Shown here: positions 25,501 to 35,480 of the stretch, piece after piece
Position numbering within the stretch: position 1 is the first letter of the stretch
Layout of the letters: every line of letters starts with the position of its first letter
Assembly (NCBI GenBank): GCA_034670405.1
Contig: JAXDDX010000212.1
Coordinates: 416,501 to 480,500, forward strand
DNA from: Hoplostethus atlanticus
Taxonomy: Eukaryota; Chordata; Actinopteri; Trachichthyiformes; Trachichthyidae
Length of the DNA: 64,000 nucleotides
Direction of reading: 5' to 3'
The notes under the pieces: model-generated
The model's input: only the letters and a program-made list of their open reading frames with translations
The model's database searches: none
Told to the model about the DNA's origin: nothing
Translations under genes and position numbers: made by a program

Positions 25501-28500
25501 GGGATTCTGGAAAAGGAGGACAGACATGGTGTATTATGGGATATGTTGTTGCAATATGGCAGCAAGCACTGACTCACCCTATAGACGTCTGAGAGAGGCT
25601 GACTGTCACCTTCTTTTCACCATTAGCCACGATGAATTATTGCTGTCAGTGGTGTGTTACAGTTTTCCACTTAAGTTTTCCATTTGTTTATTCAAGTCCT
25701 CTGTAAGACGATAAATATCTATATATCTATATATAAAGTTATATACCTTTTGTTTCTCTGTGGTTGACCGTTTATCAGTCTTTCACTTTTTCATTCTTTT
25801 CTCTCTTTTTTTTTTTCCTTTTTATCTTTCTGTCTATCCTTTTCCATGACTGACAGAGGGCGTTTTTGGTAAACAAAAAAACATCTTTCACCTTTTTCGA
25901 CCTCATCTCTCACCCTCTCCACCTCCCTCAGGGTATCCTCCATTCCCTCCATCTGTCCTTTCTCCACCTTTCTGTTGCTGTGCTGTATCATCTATAGCTG
26001 ATGGTCAAACCGATGCTCTAATCAGACTTGGGCTAAATCTTATTGAAATATTTCCAAATACTTAATGGAATACACCACGTTTTTGGGAGTCCTGTTAAAT
26101 GATGAGAACATAGACACCAAAATCATCCATGTGTCCCTGGTAGATCGTTGGCTTCGGTGCTCCATGCTAACACTAGCATACACTATGTTGCGTGATAGTA
26201 GGCTCCATGCTAACACTTTAGCATACACTATGTTGAGTGATAGTAGGCTCCATGCTAACACTTTAGCATACACTATGTTGAGTGATAGCAGGCTCCATGC
26301 TAACACTTTAGCATACACTATGTTGAGTGATAGTAGGCTCCATGCTAACACTTTAGCATACACTATGTTGAGTGATAGTAGGCTCCATGCTAACACTTTA
26401 GCATACACTATGTTGAGGGATAGTAGGCTCCATGCTAACACTTCAGCATACACTATGTTGAGGGATAGTAGGCTCCATGCTAACACTTTAGCCTACACTA
26501 TGTTGAGGGATAGTAGGCTCCATGCTAACACTTTAGCATACACTATGTTGAGTGATAGTAGGCTCCATGCTAACACTTTAGCCTACACTATGTTGAGGGA
26601 TAGTAGGCTCCATGCTAACACTTTAGCCTACACTATGTTGAGGGATAGTAGGCTCCATGCTAACACTTTAGCCTACACTATGTTGAGGGATAGTAGGCTC
26701 CATGCTAACACTTCAGCATACACTATGTTGAGGGATAGTAGGCTCCATGCTAACACTTTAGCCTACACTATATTGAGGGATAGTAGGCTCCATGCTAACA
26801 CTTTAGCATACTTTGGAGCCAGCAATCTACCAGGGACACATGGATGATTTTGGCGTCTATGTTCTCATCACTTAGCAGGTAATCTGCCCAACAGGCCAAT
26901 CTCCCCCAAACTCTGTGTATTCCTTCCTTTCCTTTAAGAGTTTGATAAAACCTCCTTCACGCTCAACATCTCAAAATTTCAAATCCCATCTGCCTGGTGT
27001 TTCCAACAGGTTTAAGCCTTTCACATCTGAAAGATTTTGGTATTTTCAAGCCGTGTTGGGTTTTGCCCCAGGTCTGATGCTGTTAATAGTCATGGAGAAA
27101 TCTAGAGGCTGTTTGGTGCTGATGCTACTGCTGCAATAGAAGCACTTCACTCTCTAACTCTGTGGTTCCCTTCTTTGCTCCTATGGTATCACATAATGTG
27201 CTGCCGTTGAGCTATAACGCCCATTTTACCGCAAATGATTCAGCTCAGTGTTTTTGTTTGAGTTGAATTGGTTGTGTTGGTGCAGAGTGACAACGAAGAT
27301 GTGCAGGCTTAGCGGTATCACTGGACCAAGGAATGGGATCCACCGTTCTAACTCATTGCTTATAGGTTCATGAGCGGTTTATGATAAACGTTAGGGCATG
27401 TATCTTACTGTGTAAGTCATCATCAAGGTAACACGCGGCTTGGCATCACAAGTTCTCGCTCAGCCGCATACATGGATTTTGATATGGGAGATTTGGCATA
27501 GACACATTTCATATGCATACAAACTCACATGCATACGCACACACTTAGGCATGTTTCAAATAAACAGCTTATGTGCTCTTGACTCATAAAACCAAAGTAG
27601 TTCATCATCATGACCTAGATAAACATTGCTAGTAGTTAAAGCACTCCGGCGCAAAACACCTGATGGACAGAGTTGCTTCTCCATTCACATCCATGTCAAA
27701 TTGATTGACCAATAGAGAACGGATATGACATGGATCAAACAAGCATTATCCATGTTGAGTATGCATCAGGTATTTTCTGCCACCCATCAACAAATAGGGT
27801 CTGTTTCCCATTAGTTAGTTACAACCCCTTTTGTTTCCTATAACCCTTGATCCCACTTGGCCTCTCTACTTGTCCTTTCATTGAGAATAGCGCCCTCAAC
27901 TGGTCATCCGCAGACCCTCACATAACAATCCCGCACCCACTCCCCCTACAAGCCCACTTCTCTGTAGCTAGTCAGCTTGGTGCAGGTTATGGTGTTGATC
28001 TGGGCCAAATCTGGGCTGAATCTGGGCCAAACGTGGGCCGATTCTGGGTCAGAACCGGGCCAAGTCTGAGCCAAATATAGCCCATCTGCTCCAGACCCAG
28101 ATTTTGTCCTCCCACTGGGCGTTGACAGTAACTGAAAAAAACATACCCCCTCCCCTCCGTCAGAGCTCCCTCAGCTAGAAGAGGCAGGAGGTCAATGGCT
28201 GGCTTTGGAGGCCAAGGGGCGGGACTCCTTAAGTTTCATCAATGGTAAGGTGTCCTCCTTATTCGCTCCCCTGATGTTGACTGACCGCTGGTGGGGCGGA
28301 GGCGAACCACTTAAGGAGCGTCGTGTGTGACGAGGAAGAGGGCGGGTATCATCCTGTGACATCGCATACATCCGCAGCAGCAGTTTACCTGCAGTCTTTT
28401 TCCAGAATCCCATCTGATTGTGTAACTTGTCTTTGATGTTGAGATGAAAACTCACAACCATCTAACTGTCTGAGTCTCAAATAAGACCGACTCCGTTTTG

Positions 28501-31500
28501 CTGTTGTCTGACCCAGAACTGTCTTTCCTCTAACTGTCTGGCTGGTATGGTGTTGAGCGGAGTGTGGCCGTGATCAGATAGGACACCCATCGGCGAGGGT
28601 TGAGGGCGTTGTTATGTTACTGATAGTTTATTTAAATTCCCATCATCCACTTGTGGTGTGTTTACAAGCAAAAAAAGAGATCAGGAGCCCCATGTACCAG
28701 AAACACTGAACAAATATTTAAATTCGTCTTGCTGCTTCTGTTCACGTACGTGCCGATTAAATAGGGCAGGGCAGAGTTTTGGTGACTGGTGATTGTATAA
28801 GTGAGTGAATATAAATATGAACAGACTACAAATAAAATAAATAATTAAAGGTATGTTAAAGTAGTTAATCCCCCAAAACACGAGACTAACTAACTAAACC
28901 ATTGGAGTGCAGGCGTTTATAAAAAGCGTCCTATGTGATCACGGCCTAATGTCTTCCGGCCTTAACTTTCTTTATACTGCTGTGCAACATACTGCGACAG
29001 TATTGTACCACTCCTTTTTGCTGTCGGCTGTATACATGGGCTCGCTCTGTGTACCCCCATTCATTAGAAATGTTGAATGAATGAACTTAATGCACTGTGA
29101 TGTGTGTGTGTGTGTGTGTGAGCTTAACTGTTTCATTATTTTTTATGTACCTCTGATGTTTTGTTTCCGTTTGACGTATGATTTGATTGACATGTAAATA
29201 ATATCCACCAAATATCACCAAAAACACTATAACAGATCCATCTCTGTTGGACTGCCCTAACAAGCCAGAGATCAACCACACAGCAGTCGACCACCATGTA
29301 CCCAATGTCTATTACACTTACCATTCCCTCATATTGTGACTTAGGACCCTAGAGCACATGCAGCACTAGCACTTGTAAGAACGTTACATTGCATTGCTGC
29401 TTGAGATGTATTTAAAGTGATGGGATTATGGGATGTAGGTGTTCATGTAAGGGGATTGTAACGTGTCCTCCTCTCTCTCTTTCTGTCTCTCCTCTACGTT
29501 TGTGTTCCAGTGGAGAACGGGGAGCACTGCGACTTCACCGTGCTGCGAAACATGCTCATCAGGTGAGGCGCTTTCTCTTCCGTCTCGTGAAAGCAACTTG
29601 ATTTCTTGATTTGTTAACAGTAATTATACTGATGTCTCAATAACTGTGGTAATGATTTAGGCTCGGTTCAGGTTCATGTCATCGCTTTTGAAACGTTTGT
29701 TCCTGTAGTCTTTCAAAAGTTGTTGCTTTTTACGCTCGCCAGGTGGTAATGAAACAAAATCACCTCAGTAGATACCATAACTCTGTCTGACTTCCTGTTC
29801 TCCCTTCCCTTCCATGCCTCTCTCCCGGGACTCTTCCTTCTTTTGCTTTCCTCTTTTCTCCTCACCATCCTCCCTCCTGCTTACCATCCCTCTTTTCCCT
29901 GTTTCCCCTCCTCTTCTGTAGGACCCACATGCAGGACCTGAAGGACGTGACCAACAATGTCCACTATGAGAACTACCGCAGTAAGAAACTGGCTGCCGTC
30001 ACTTGCAACGGAGTGGACAGTTCCAAGGCCAAGGGACAGCTCACCAAGTAGGACTACAGTGTTGAATGAATGAATTAATGAATTCACAGTGACAATTTCT
30101 ATGACCATCATATCTTAAGTGCATTATAAACACCCTCATAAGTAAGGAAATAACAAGATGTCAGTGTGACTACCCTGGCTACATGGAGTGCACTTGTCTA
30201 GTAGTTGTCACACTTTGTTCTTCAGAATGGTTCAATAACTCTGTAACTATAGTGGTGGTTCTCAAACTTGGGTCCGGGGACGTCCAGGGGCCCTTGATGG
30301 GGTTTTCAGGGGTTCCCCAACAAAATAAGTCAAGTTTCCCATTGGTCGTGAAATCTGGAATATCATGGAGTTTTAAGTGTTCCAGACTGGGAAAGTCAGG
30401 GAATTTGATCAGTTCTCAGGGGAAGTCAGGGAATATCAGGGAACTTTACAGGAATATATCAGAATGTATTTTACAACTTGTTTCACGCATTCATTGCATT
30501 AGCTGGTGGTTTTCAGGGTGGACACTAGACTGTTCACCCCTCTAGGAAAACGTTAGCAAACCTGGTAGGAAGAATATTATTAGGTTATGGGAGCGCTCTT
30601 ACTAAGTCATGGAAAGTCGTGGATTTTTACATCAGGGCTTCAGTGAGAACCCTGATGAGGCTTAGTCATTCTCACCATTATCTCTCTACCTACAGTATAG
30701 ACAGTTCTGTAATTCAATACTAAATGTCCAACAACTAAAATATAGTCAGGTTCATTGACCTTTGACCTTTGCCCTGGTCAATAGGAGTCCCCTGGCCCAG
30801 ATGGAGGAGGAGCGGAGGGAGCATGTGATGAAGATGAAGAAAATGGAGACCGAGATGGAGCAAGTGTTTGAAATGAAGGTCAAGGAGAAGAAGCAGAAAC
30901 TGAAGGACTCTGAGGCTGAGGTGGGTCTGAGGAGGTTTCTCTCTGATACTGATATTTTTGGATTGAAGATGTCCTCGAAAGCTTATCTAATGTTTTTCCC
31001 ACGACGGCCCTCAGCTGGAGCGACGTCACGAGCAGATGAAAAAGAACCTCGAGGCCCAGTACAAAGAGCTGGAGGAGAAGAGGCGAGTGTTTGAGGAGGA
31101 GAAGACCCACTGGGAGGCCCAGCAGAGAATCCTGGAGCAGCAGAAACTGGACGCCTCCAAGTCAGTAACGCACACATCTGATTGGTTCTTTGATTGGGTG
31201 GCTCATCAGTTGGCTAGGTGGTTGATTGGACAACATAACACGTCCAAAGCAATGCATGACTGATGATGAGTTTTTTAAGTGGTATTAAGTAATGTGTGAC
31301 CTCTATCGGCCTCTATTGGTGACCAGCAGCAATTGCAGTAACATTGATAGAACTTGTCTCCTGCACATGTCTCAGGTTCAGTTTGTGCTATGGGGCAGTA
31401 AAAATCTTTTTTTATATCATTGAATGAACTGACCAATCTGACCAAAGTACCCACATAGTATCATACGGTGAGCCGGTCACAGCTTATTCATAATGTGCTT

Positions 31501-31609
31501 GTGTCACAACACTGTTTTCCCTATATTTCTACATGATAGTGAAGTCATTTCCTCTCTTTTCTCACACAGGACGATGGAAAAGAACAAGAAGAAAGGAAAA
31601 ATCTTTTAA
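12059..31609 (+). CDS. sept7: Septin 7 (partial, N-terminus outside window)
   Basis: Septin 7 is a GTP-binding cytoskeletal protein that occupies the terminal position of septin hexamers and octamers and forms filaments at the cortex, cleavage furrow and cilium base (family knowledge). Eleven exons join in frame: 12059-12165, 17811-17911, 18093-18227, 22934-23051, 23275-23367, 23905-24001, 29511-29562, 29922-30047, 30785-30920, 31015-31160 and 31570-31609. All have AG/GT borders and compatible phases, giving 382 codons plus stop. Visible landmarks are the P-loop GESGLGKST, switch II DTPGFGD, G4 motif AKAD, the septin-unique element ([31 protein letters not shown]), a C-terminal coiled coil ([19 protein letters not shown] onward) and the ending KNKKKGKIF. 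The chain is so close to vertebrate septin 7 that paralogue identity is secure; a versus b copy is not determined. The first ~50 residues, before the P-loop, were not found. No frameshift is seen. Confidence 0.96.
13741..14280 (+). repeat. Purine-rich (GA/GGA) low-complexity tract
   Basis: Roughly 540 bases with very few pyrimidines on the + strand, dominated by GAGAGG, GGAGGA and GGGAAA words, including a (GGA)n run at about 14125-14148. The open frames across it are Gly/Glu/Arg-rich on + and Pro/Leu/Ser-rich on -, as expected from composition. Confidence 0.85.
15317..15366. repeat. Perfect 20-bp inverted repeat beside a poly-C run
   Basis: ATTATAATATATATTGGGGG (15317-15336) and its exact reverse complement (15347-15366) are separated by 10 bases. 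About 23 C follow at 15380-15402, then CAATATATTGATATAAA. The arrangement looks like the end of a DNA-transposon-derived repeat. Confidence 0.75.
15819..15895 (-). pseudogene. tRNA-Leu-like pseudogene or SINE head
   Basis: Read on the - strand, GTCGGGATGGCAGAGTGGTC resembles the acceptor stem and D-arm of a eukaryotic tRNA-Leu, and GGCGTGGGTTCAAATCCCAC its variable arm and T-arm (A and B boxes of the polymerase III promoter). The anticodon arm is shortened and the acceptor stem is imperfect (3' side reads CTTTAC), so it is not a working tRNA. Confidence 0.6.
17811..18227 (+). CDS. sept7: Septin 7 exons with switch II (G3), two exons
   Basis: Exons 17811-17911 and 18093-18227 are separated by a 181-bp intron. 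The first gives [20 protein letters not shown] then DTPGFGD; the second continues [19 protein letters not shown] and [12 protein letters not shown]. The first exon is preceded almost directly by a (TG)n tract (17781-17805) instead of a conventional polypyrimidine tract. Confidence 0.95.
18237..18680 (+). repeat. Degenerate (GAGAT/GATGA)n array interrupted by a SINE
   Basis: GAGATGAGATGAGATGAAAT begins the array; variants such as AAGATGAGGTG and GAGGTAAGTT continue to 18451 and resume after 18584. A tRNA-derived SINE sits between. Confidence 0.8.
18452..18584 (-). mobile_element. tRNA-derived SINE with L2-type tail
   Basis: On the - strand it starts GGCCGGCTACCTCAGTCGGT (A box) and continues AGAGTCGTGGGTTCGAGCCC (B box), a tRNA-Lys-like head with a shortened anticodon arm. 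It ends with a tail close to CGTCTGCTAAATGACTGTAA, the same 3' end as the L2 copy at 7263-8254. A shared tail is how such SINEs borrow the LINE reverse transcriptase (family knowledge). Confidence 0.85.
20541..21674. mobile_element. PIF/Harbinger-type DNA transposon relic with Myb-like gene fragment
   Basis: The termini are inverted: left GGGGTCTGTTCCAAGAAGCA, right the reverse complement of GGGGCTTGTTCCAGAAAGCG, both followed by AACTCTGAGTT/AACCCTGAG-type subterminal motifs. Inside, on +, the fragment [12 protein letters not shown], then [13 protein letters not shown] in another frame, then [14 protein letters not shown] look like the Myb/SANT-like DNA-binding protein of Harbinger elements. 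A frameshift near 20785, and insertion of a SINE at 20950-21074, show it is dead. No DDE transposase frame was recognised. Confidence 0.65.
20950..21074 (-). mobile_element. tRNA-derived SINE with L2-type tail (second copy)
   Basis: Same family as 18452-18584: - strand head GGCCCAGACAGCTCAGTTGG, B-box GTTGTGGGTTCGATCCCCAC, tail AAGCGTCTGCTAAATGACTG. It lies inside the Harbinger relic and so is younger than it. Confidence 0.85.
22934..24001 (+). CDS. sept7: Septin 7 exons with G4 specificity motif, three exons
   Basis: Exons 22934-23051, 23275-23367 and 23905-24001. The first carries [20 protein letters not shown] and [13 protein letters not shown] (AKAD guanine-specificity motif); the second [20 protein letters not shown]; the third [11 protein letters not shown] through [11 protein letters not shown], entering the septin-unique element. 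An acidic stretch (DTEDDEDS) marks the end of the second exon. Confidence 0.95.
26065..26925. mobile_element. Foldback/MITE-like element with internal 45-bp minisatellite
   Basis: Flanks of the tandem array are inverted copies. Left, GGAATACACC (26068) then GATGAGAACATAGACACCAA (26101); right, the reverse complement of GATGAGAACATAGACGCCAA (about 26870), ending at AGAGTTTGGGGGAG and GGAATACACAG (reverse strand, to about 26925). Arms are about 90 bp. Between them are 15 tandem units (26159-26813). A related element is at about 32685-33105. No transposase is encoded. Confidence 0.78.
26159..26813 (+). repeat. 45-bp tandem repeat, 15 units
   Basis: Units start CTCCATGCTAACACTTTAGC and repeat every 45 bp from 26201 to 26786; the first unit (26159) is 42 bp. 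Variants (AGTGATAG/AGGGATAG, TTTAGCATA/TTTAGCCTA/TTCAGCATA) are intermixed. Because 45 is a multiple of three, both strands stay open: + reads a 15-residue unit containing [12 protein letters not shown], - one containing [12 protein letters not shown]. There is no start context, splice signal or similarity to suggest a protein. Confidence 0.92.
29511..30047 (+). CDS. sept7: Septin 7 exons, septin-unique element, two exons
   Basis: Exons 29511-29562 and 29922-30047 encode [20 protein letters not shown], then [17 protein letters not shown] and [20 protein letters not shown]. They complete the GTPase domain and septin-unique element that forms the NC filament interface in this family. Confidence 0.95.
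30785..31609 (+). CDS. sept7: Septin 7 C-terminal coiled-coil exons, three exons
   Basis: Exons 30785-30920, 31015-31160 and 31570-31609 encode [19 protein letters not shown], a long Glu/Lys/Gln-rich heptad region ([31 protein letters not shown]) and the conserved end KNKKKGKIF, with TAA at 31607-31609. The coiled coil pairs with SEPT6-group septins in known complexes. The last exon codes only 13 residues before the 3' UTR. Confidence 0.95.
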
Positions 31610-32684
31610 AGGGATAAAAAAAACGTCTCTTTCAGTTCAAACAAACAAACTTGTTCTTTCTTCATCCCCCTCTGAAGTTCACATTATCTATGACCCAAAA
31701 ACACACCGGTAAACACACACATACACGTTACTCAACACATTCCGTAACAACCTTCCAGTCGTGTTACTTTAACATGCAGCATATGTAGCATGGAGGTCAC
31801 ACATTCTCATATACAGAACATGCTACACACACATGCATATACACACATGCATATACACACATGCATGCAGATGAACAATAAAAAACACATCCCTCTCTAA
31901 AACACATCCCTCTCTCTGCAGGGTTTCATCTGCTGAAACAGTGTGCACGTGTTTGTGAAATGACCTTGTGATTTCCTGACAATGAGGAAAAGCCCAAGTC
32001 CCTCTGAGCTGCAGTATGGAGTCACATATGGCAGGGACCATGCATAGCCATTTCTGTACACATAGTAGCTGTCATTTCTAGATCTTTAGGTAGACTTACT
32101 ATCCCTCTCCTCTGCTGCCTTTCTTTAATCATCCACAAAAACACAATATTCTGTGTGCTGGCATAATAACACAAGTCCATAAACACTTCAACACCCATGG
32201 GTGGAAAACCAGGCATATGTACACACCTTGAGATAGTGTGTCAGGAGAGGGTAGAGTGCATGTGAATGGAGGTTTTCACAAAAACAGAGTGTGTGTGGTG
32301 AGGAGTGAGGACGGTAAGAAGCCAGGTAGGTGGTAGGTGTTTCAGTGTGTGTGAGGAAGAGAGAATGTGTGTTACGTTATCCCTGTGTTTGAGGTCATAG
32401 ATATTGCCTGATAATGCACTCATGACACACATTTCTACTAAACAGAAGAGAGATAAGAGATAAACTGTGGAACTGTAACCATAATATTGTCTGTTTCATT
32501 GCACCGTGTGCTTTTGTTTTTTTTAGTTCCTCAATACCAGAGCAAATGACCATTTTATTATTTGAGTAGATGAAGATGTGCAAAAGCCACATGGGTGTCT
32601 AACATTGGTTACAGTGATTATGATGATGTTTTATATTGTGACATACTTGCTAGGTGTTGTCAAAGCCCTAAAACCTGAGGTCCC

Positions 32685-33105
32685 TTAAAGGAGTACACCA
32701 TGGTTTTTGGGGGATTGTTCAACTTGTTGATGAGAACATAGACTCCAAAATCATCCATGTTTACCCGATAGATCGTTGGCTGCAGGCTCCATGCTAACAT
32801 TTTAGCATACACTATTGCGTGATAGCAGGCTCGTTGCTAACACTTCAGCATACACTGTTGAGTGATAGTAGGCTCCATGCTAATACTTTAGCATACACTG
32901 TTGAGTGATAGTAGGCTCCATGCTAACACTTTAGCATACACTATGTGCAATGATAGTAGGCTCCATGCTAACTCTTTAGCGTGCACTGTTGAGTGATAGT
33001 AGGCTCCATGCTAACACATGTATGATTTTGGTGTCTATGTTCTCATCACTTAGCTAAGTTGACCAAAGGTAAAATCTCCCAAAAGCTCTGTATTTCTTTC
33101 TCCTT
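32685..33105. mobile_element. Second copy of the minisatellite foldback element
   Basis: Starts AAAGGAGTACACCATGG and contains GATGAGAACATAGACTCCAA (left) and the inverted GTGTCTATGTTCTCATCACT (right, about 33031). The internal array has about five to six GCTCCATGCTAAC units of 42-45 bp with indels, so no long frame survives. It lies in the presumed septin 7 3' UTR. Confidence 0.75.
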
Positions 33106-34072
33106 TCCTTCTCCCTGGACCCCTCCTCCCTTTACCAGAAAGACTGTAAACAGAAGTCTGCCAGCTCGGCCATAGGTTTGTCTCAGATGTCCTTCCACAC
33201 ACTTTGCAGTGATGTTCTTTTTTTTCTCCTTCTCATGTGGAACCCAACCAAACGTTACTCTCCTGCTTTCCTGTCAGGCTCATGTCAAATTGTAGGTAAA
33301 AGGATTATTTTGAAAGGATAGATGGAATATATTTTGTCCCAGAGTCATGATGTATCGGCAAAAGCAGCACACTGTGTGACACACCTTTAACGAACCTATC
33401 GAAGAGTTGTCATGTTTTATTTTCATATGATGATGATGATGATGATGATAATGTGTGTATGGTTGAAGAACTGACTCCTTAATCCTTAATCTTTTCTGAA
33501 ATGGCTCATTAGATGAATCTGTTATTTTAGTATAGAATTAGTTTAGTCTTCAAGATGCATTTAAACAAGATGCTGAAGGGACAAAGTAGGCCTACACATG
33601 CTCACAAACAACCTTCTTCATGGCACACACACACACACTGGAACCTACTCAATGGCCAGTTCCTGTACATTAGGTGTTTTTCAGAATATTCCACAACCTG
33701 AAACAGCTGAACTGTTCATTCAACCCATACATCCTGTCAGGGGAAGCAATGGAAACACACATTTACACACACTTACAAACTATGCCAATGGCTACACCGT
33801 CTCAGGACCGCTGTGCTAAATATTCTCTTAAGTCTCAAAAGTAATCCTATGGTCCAACATGGTTAAAAAATAAAAGGAAGTCTCAACTGAGTAAAACATC
33901 TGTGACTGAACTTGTCCTTAAATGTTTTTGACCCCCCCCCCTTCCAAGAACCCTTGGTTAAGCTAGACATGAATTTAGGTGGATTTTTTATTTTTATTTC
34001 TTTTTTATATGTACACTGCTTCTCTTCTTTGTTTTATCATCTGTTTTCTCTCTCTAACTGTACATGATTAAT

Positions 34073-34078
34073 ATTAAA
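34073..34078 (+). promoter_or_regulatory. Candidate polyadenylation signal ATTAAA for septin 7
   Basis: ATTAAA lies in TGATTAATATTAAAGATGAG, followed within 30 bases by TG-rich sequence (AGGTTGTGC, AAGGTGTGCTTGC), as expected of a downstream element. Position after the stop codon fits the usual septin 7 3' UTR length. Confidence 0.45.
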
Positions 34079-34184
34079 GATGAGAAGGTTGTGCTTAAAC
34101 CTGCAAGGTGTGCTTGCATTCTTTTGAAGTGTCCCAAACATCATGCTGACATTCAGTCACAGACAGACACTTTTCTTACAATAT

Positions 34185-34298
34185 AACCGCCCCAAGTTCT
34201 CCCACACAACTAACCTTCTCAGTTCTCTCCACTGGCTCTGTAGCAGCTCATCCAGTTTAAGACCCTGATGCTACCTCCTACCTCCAGGCTATGGTCAA
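34185..34298 (+). mobile_element. L2 LINE fragment
   Basis: ACCGCCCCAAGTTCTCCCAC through CTCCAGGCTATGGTCAA aligns with 7530-7676 of the L2 copy in this window, with short deletions. It is a 5'- and 3'-truncated scrap. Confidence 0.8.
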
Positions 34299-34616
34299 TA
34301 GGGTTAGGGCCTCTCTGGGTGATCAGGATATGGCTGCTCCTCTTCCACCTCTATCACCTTCCTGTTGTCCTCAGACAGAGAGAGGTATCTGTTTGCTGTG
34401 TTTGGGTCCAGCGTTCACAGGCATCTGATGGGCAGAACAAGACACAATACAGCATCAGTTTCTGATCTGAGACCTGTTCTGTTCATTATGACACATATTA
34501 GCCATCATCTTCATTCTCAGTAGGATTTGAATGAATGGATGTCATATTCTGCTGTGTTGATGGGCTTTCCATCTCAATAGTTGAATATTCAGGAATAAAA
34601 CTAAATCCACACTTAC

Positions 34617-34942
34617 ACTTCCTCAGACCTGATTTCAACCAACACACTCCACCATGGTCGACACCGGGGGGGGGGGTAATGGAAATATGGGCATTTAATA
34701 ACCTTCCTTATGAATGAGTTTCCATACAACATCACTGATATCCACCAGAAGACATTGCCTCTCCATACCTGAGAGTCTTCAGTCTCCAGTGTGGATCCTC
34801 CAGTCCAGCAGAGAGCAGCTTCACTCCTGAGTCTCCTGGGTGATTGTAGCTCAGGTCCAGCTCTCTCAGATGGGAGGGGTTGGAGCTCAGAGCTGAGGCC
34901 AGAGAAGCACAGCCTTCCTCTGTGACCAGACAGCCTGACAGC
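34617..34942 (-). pseudogene. NLR gene relic: LRR exon plus linker exon
   Basis: Two exons on the - strand match those of the intact NLR at 44104-49341. Exon 34942-34769 (174 bp, AG/GT borders) encodes one NLR-type leucine-rich repeat unit: [40 protein letters not shown]. Exon 34663-34617 is 47 bp, the same length as its counterpart 48636-48682, and encodes VDHGGVCWLKSGLRK with donor GTAAGTG. The acceptor of this second exon reads GG (34665-34664) after a poly-C run instead of AG. No NACHT or B30.2 exon was found nearby. It is the remnant of an NLR gene in the opposite orientation. Confidence 0.8.
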
Positions 34943-35480
34943 CTGGAAACACACACAATCACCAGTTGGTCCACCAGTATGTCTGTCCATGTTATGCGTG
35001 TGTCAGCTGACATGGTGTCCGCCCCCGCTGAGTTGGCCCAAGGCAGCACCGTGTTGCAGCGGCGCAGTTGAAATCACCAGAAACATTAGTTTTTAAAGCG
35101 TAATCTCTAGCCCCATAGTTATTCAGGTCACTCTTTTAGGACTGGTGCTGCTACTTCAGCTCCCACGTAAGGTGTCCCTCTGCCTCTCTACCAGTTCAAC
35201 CTCCGATCATTATCCGTATATGCTTCCTTTATTAGACCTGATCCCCCAGCTATTGTAGCTATTCAAAGAGGGCTTCTGCCATGATAATTTTGGTGATCCA
35301 CCACCATCTCTGGTGGTGTTTGCACTCGGAGAAGATTTTGTAAATCCATATTGGTAATTGGCCCCTCTATCACTCAGCTAACTGGGGTATTACATTATCG
35401 CTCATTTAGCTCACACCGGCTAATCTATGACACTGATCCTCCATCAGTCAACCAGCCCTCTATCAGGTAGTTGGCCCTAC

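Larger units (their letters stand above)
24002..29510 (+). other. Septin 7 intron, 5.5 kb
   Basis: No coding exon recognised. The main content is the minisatellite foldback element (about 26065-26925). A TCTGGGCC-rich repeat scrap lies at 28000-28085 and a short TG tract at 29101-29120. Confidence 0.7.
31610..34095 (+). other. sept7: Septin 7 3' untranslated region (approximate end)
   Basis: Septin 7 mRNAs of vertebrates carry a long 3' UTR. Here the sequence after the stop runs about 2.5 kb without a gene, to an ATTAAA signal at 34073-34078. It contains CA-rich stretches, a copy of the minisatellite foldback element (about 32685-33105) and an ATG-rich microsatellite near 33425-33452. The exact cleavage site is inferred, not seen. 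Confidence 0.5.

Noticed and set aside
26159-26813. CRISPR-like array
   Set aside because: Units are contiguous 45-bp repeats with no unique spacers, inside a vertebrate intron; it is a minisatellite.
28192-28461. 89-codon - strand frame inside a septin 7 intron
   Set aside because: No recognised motif, no splice or promoter context; length is compatible with chance.
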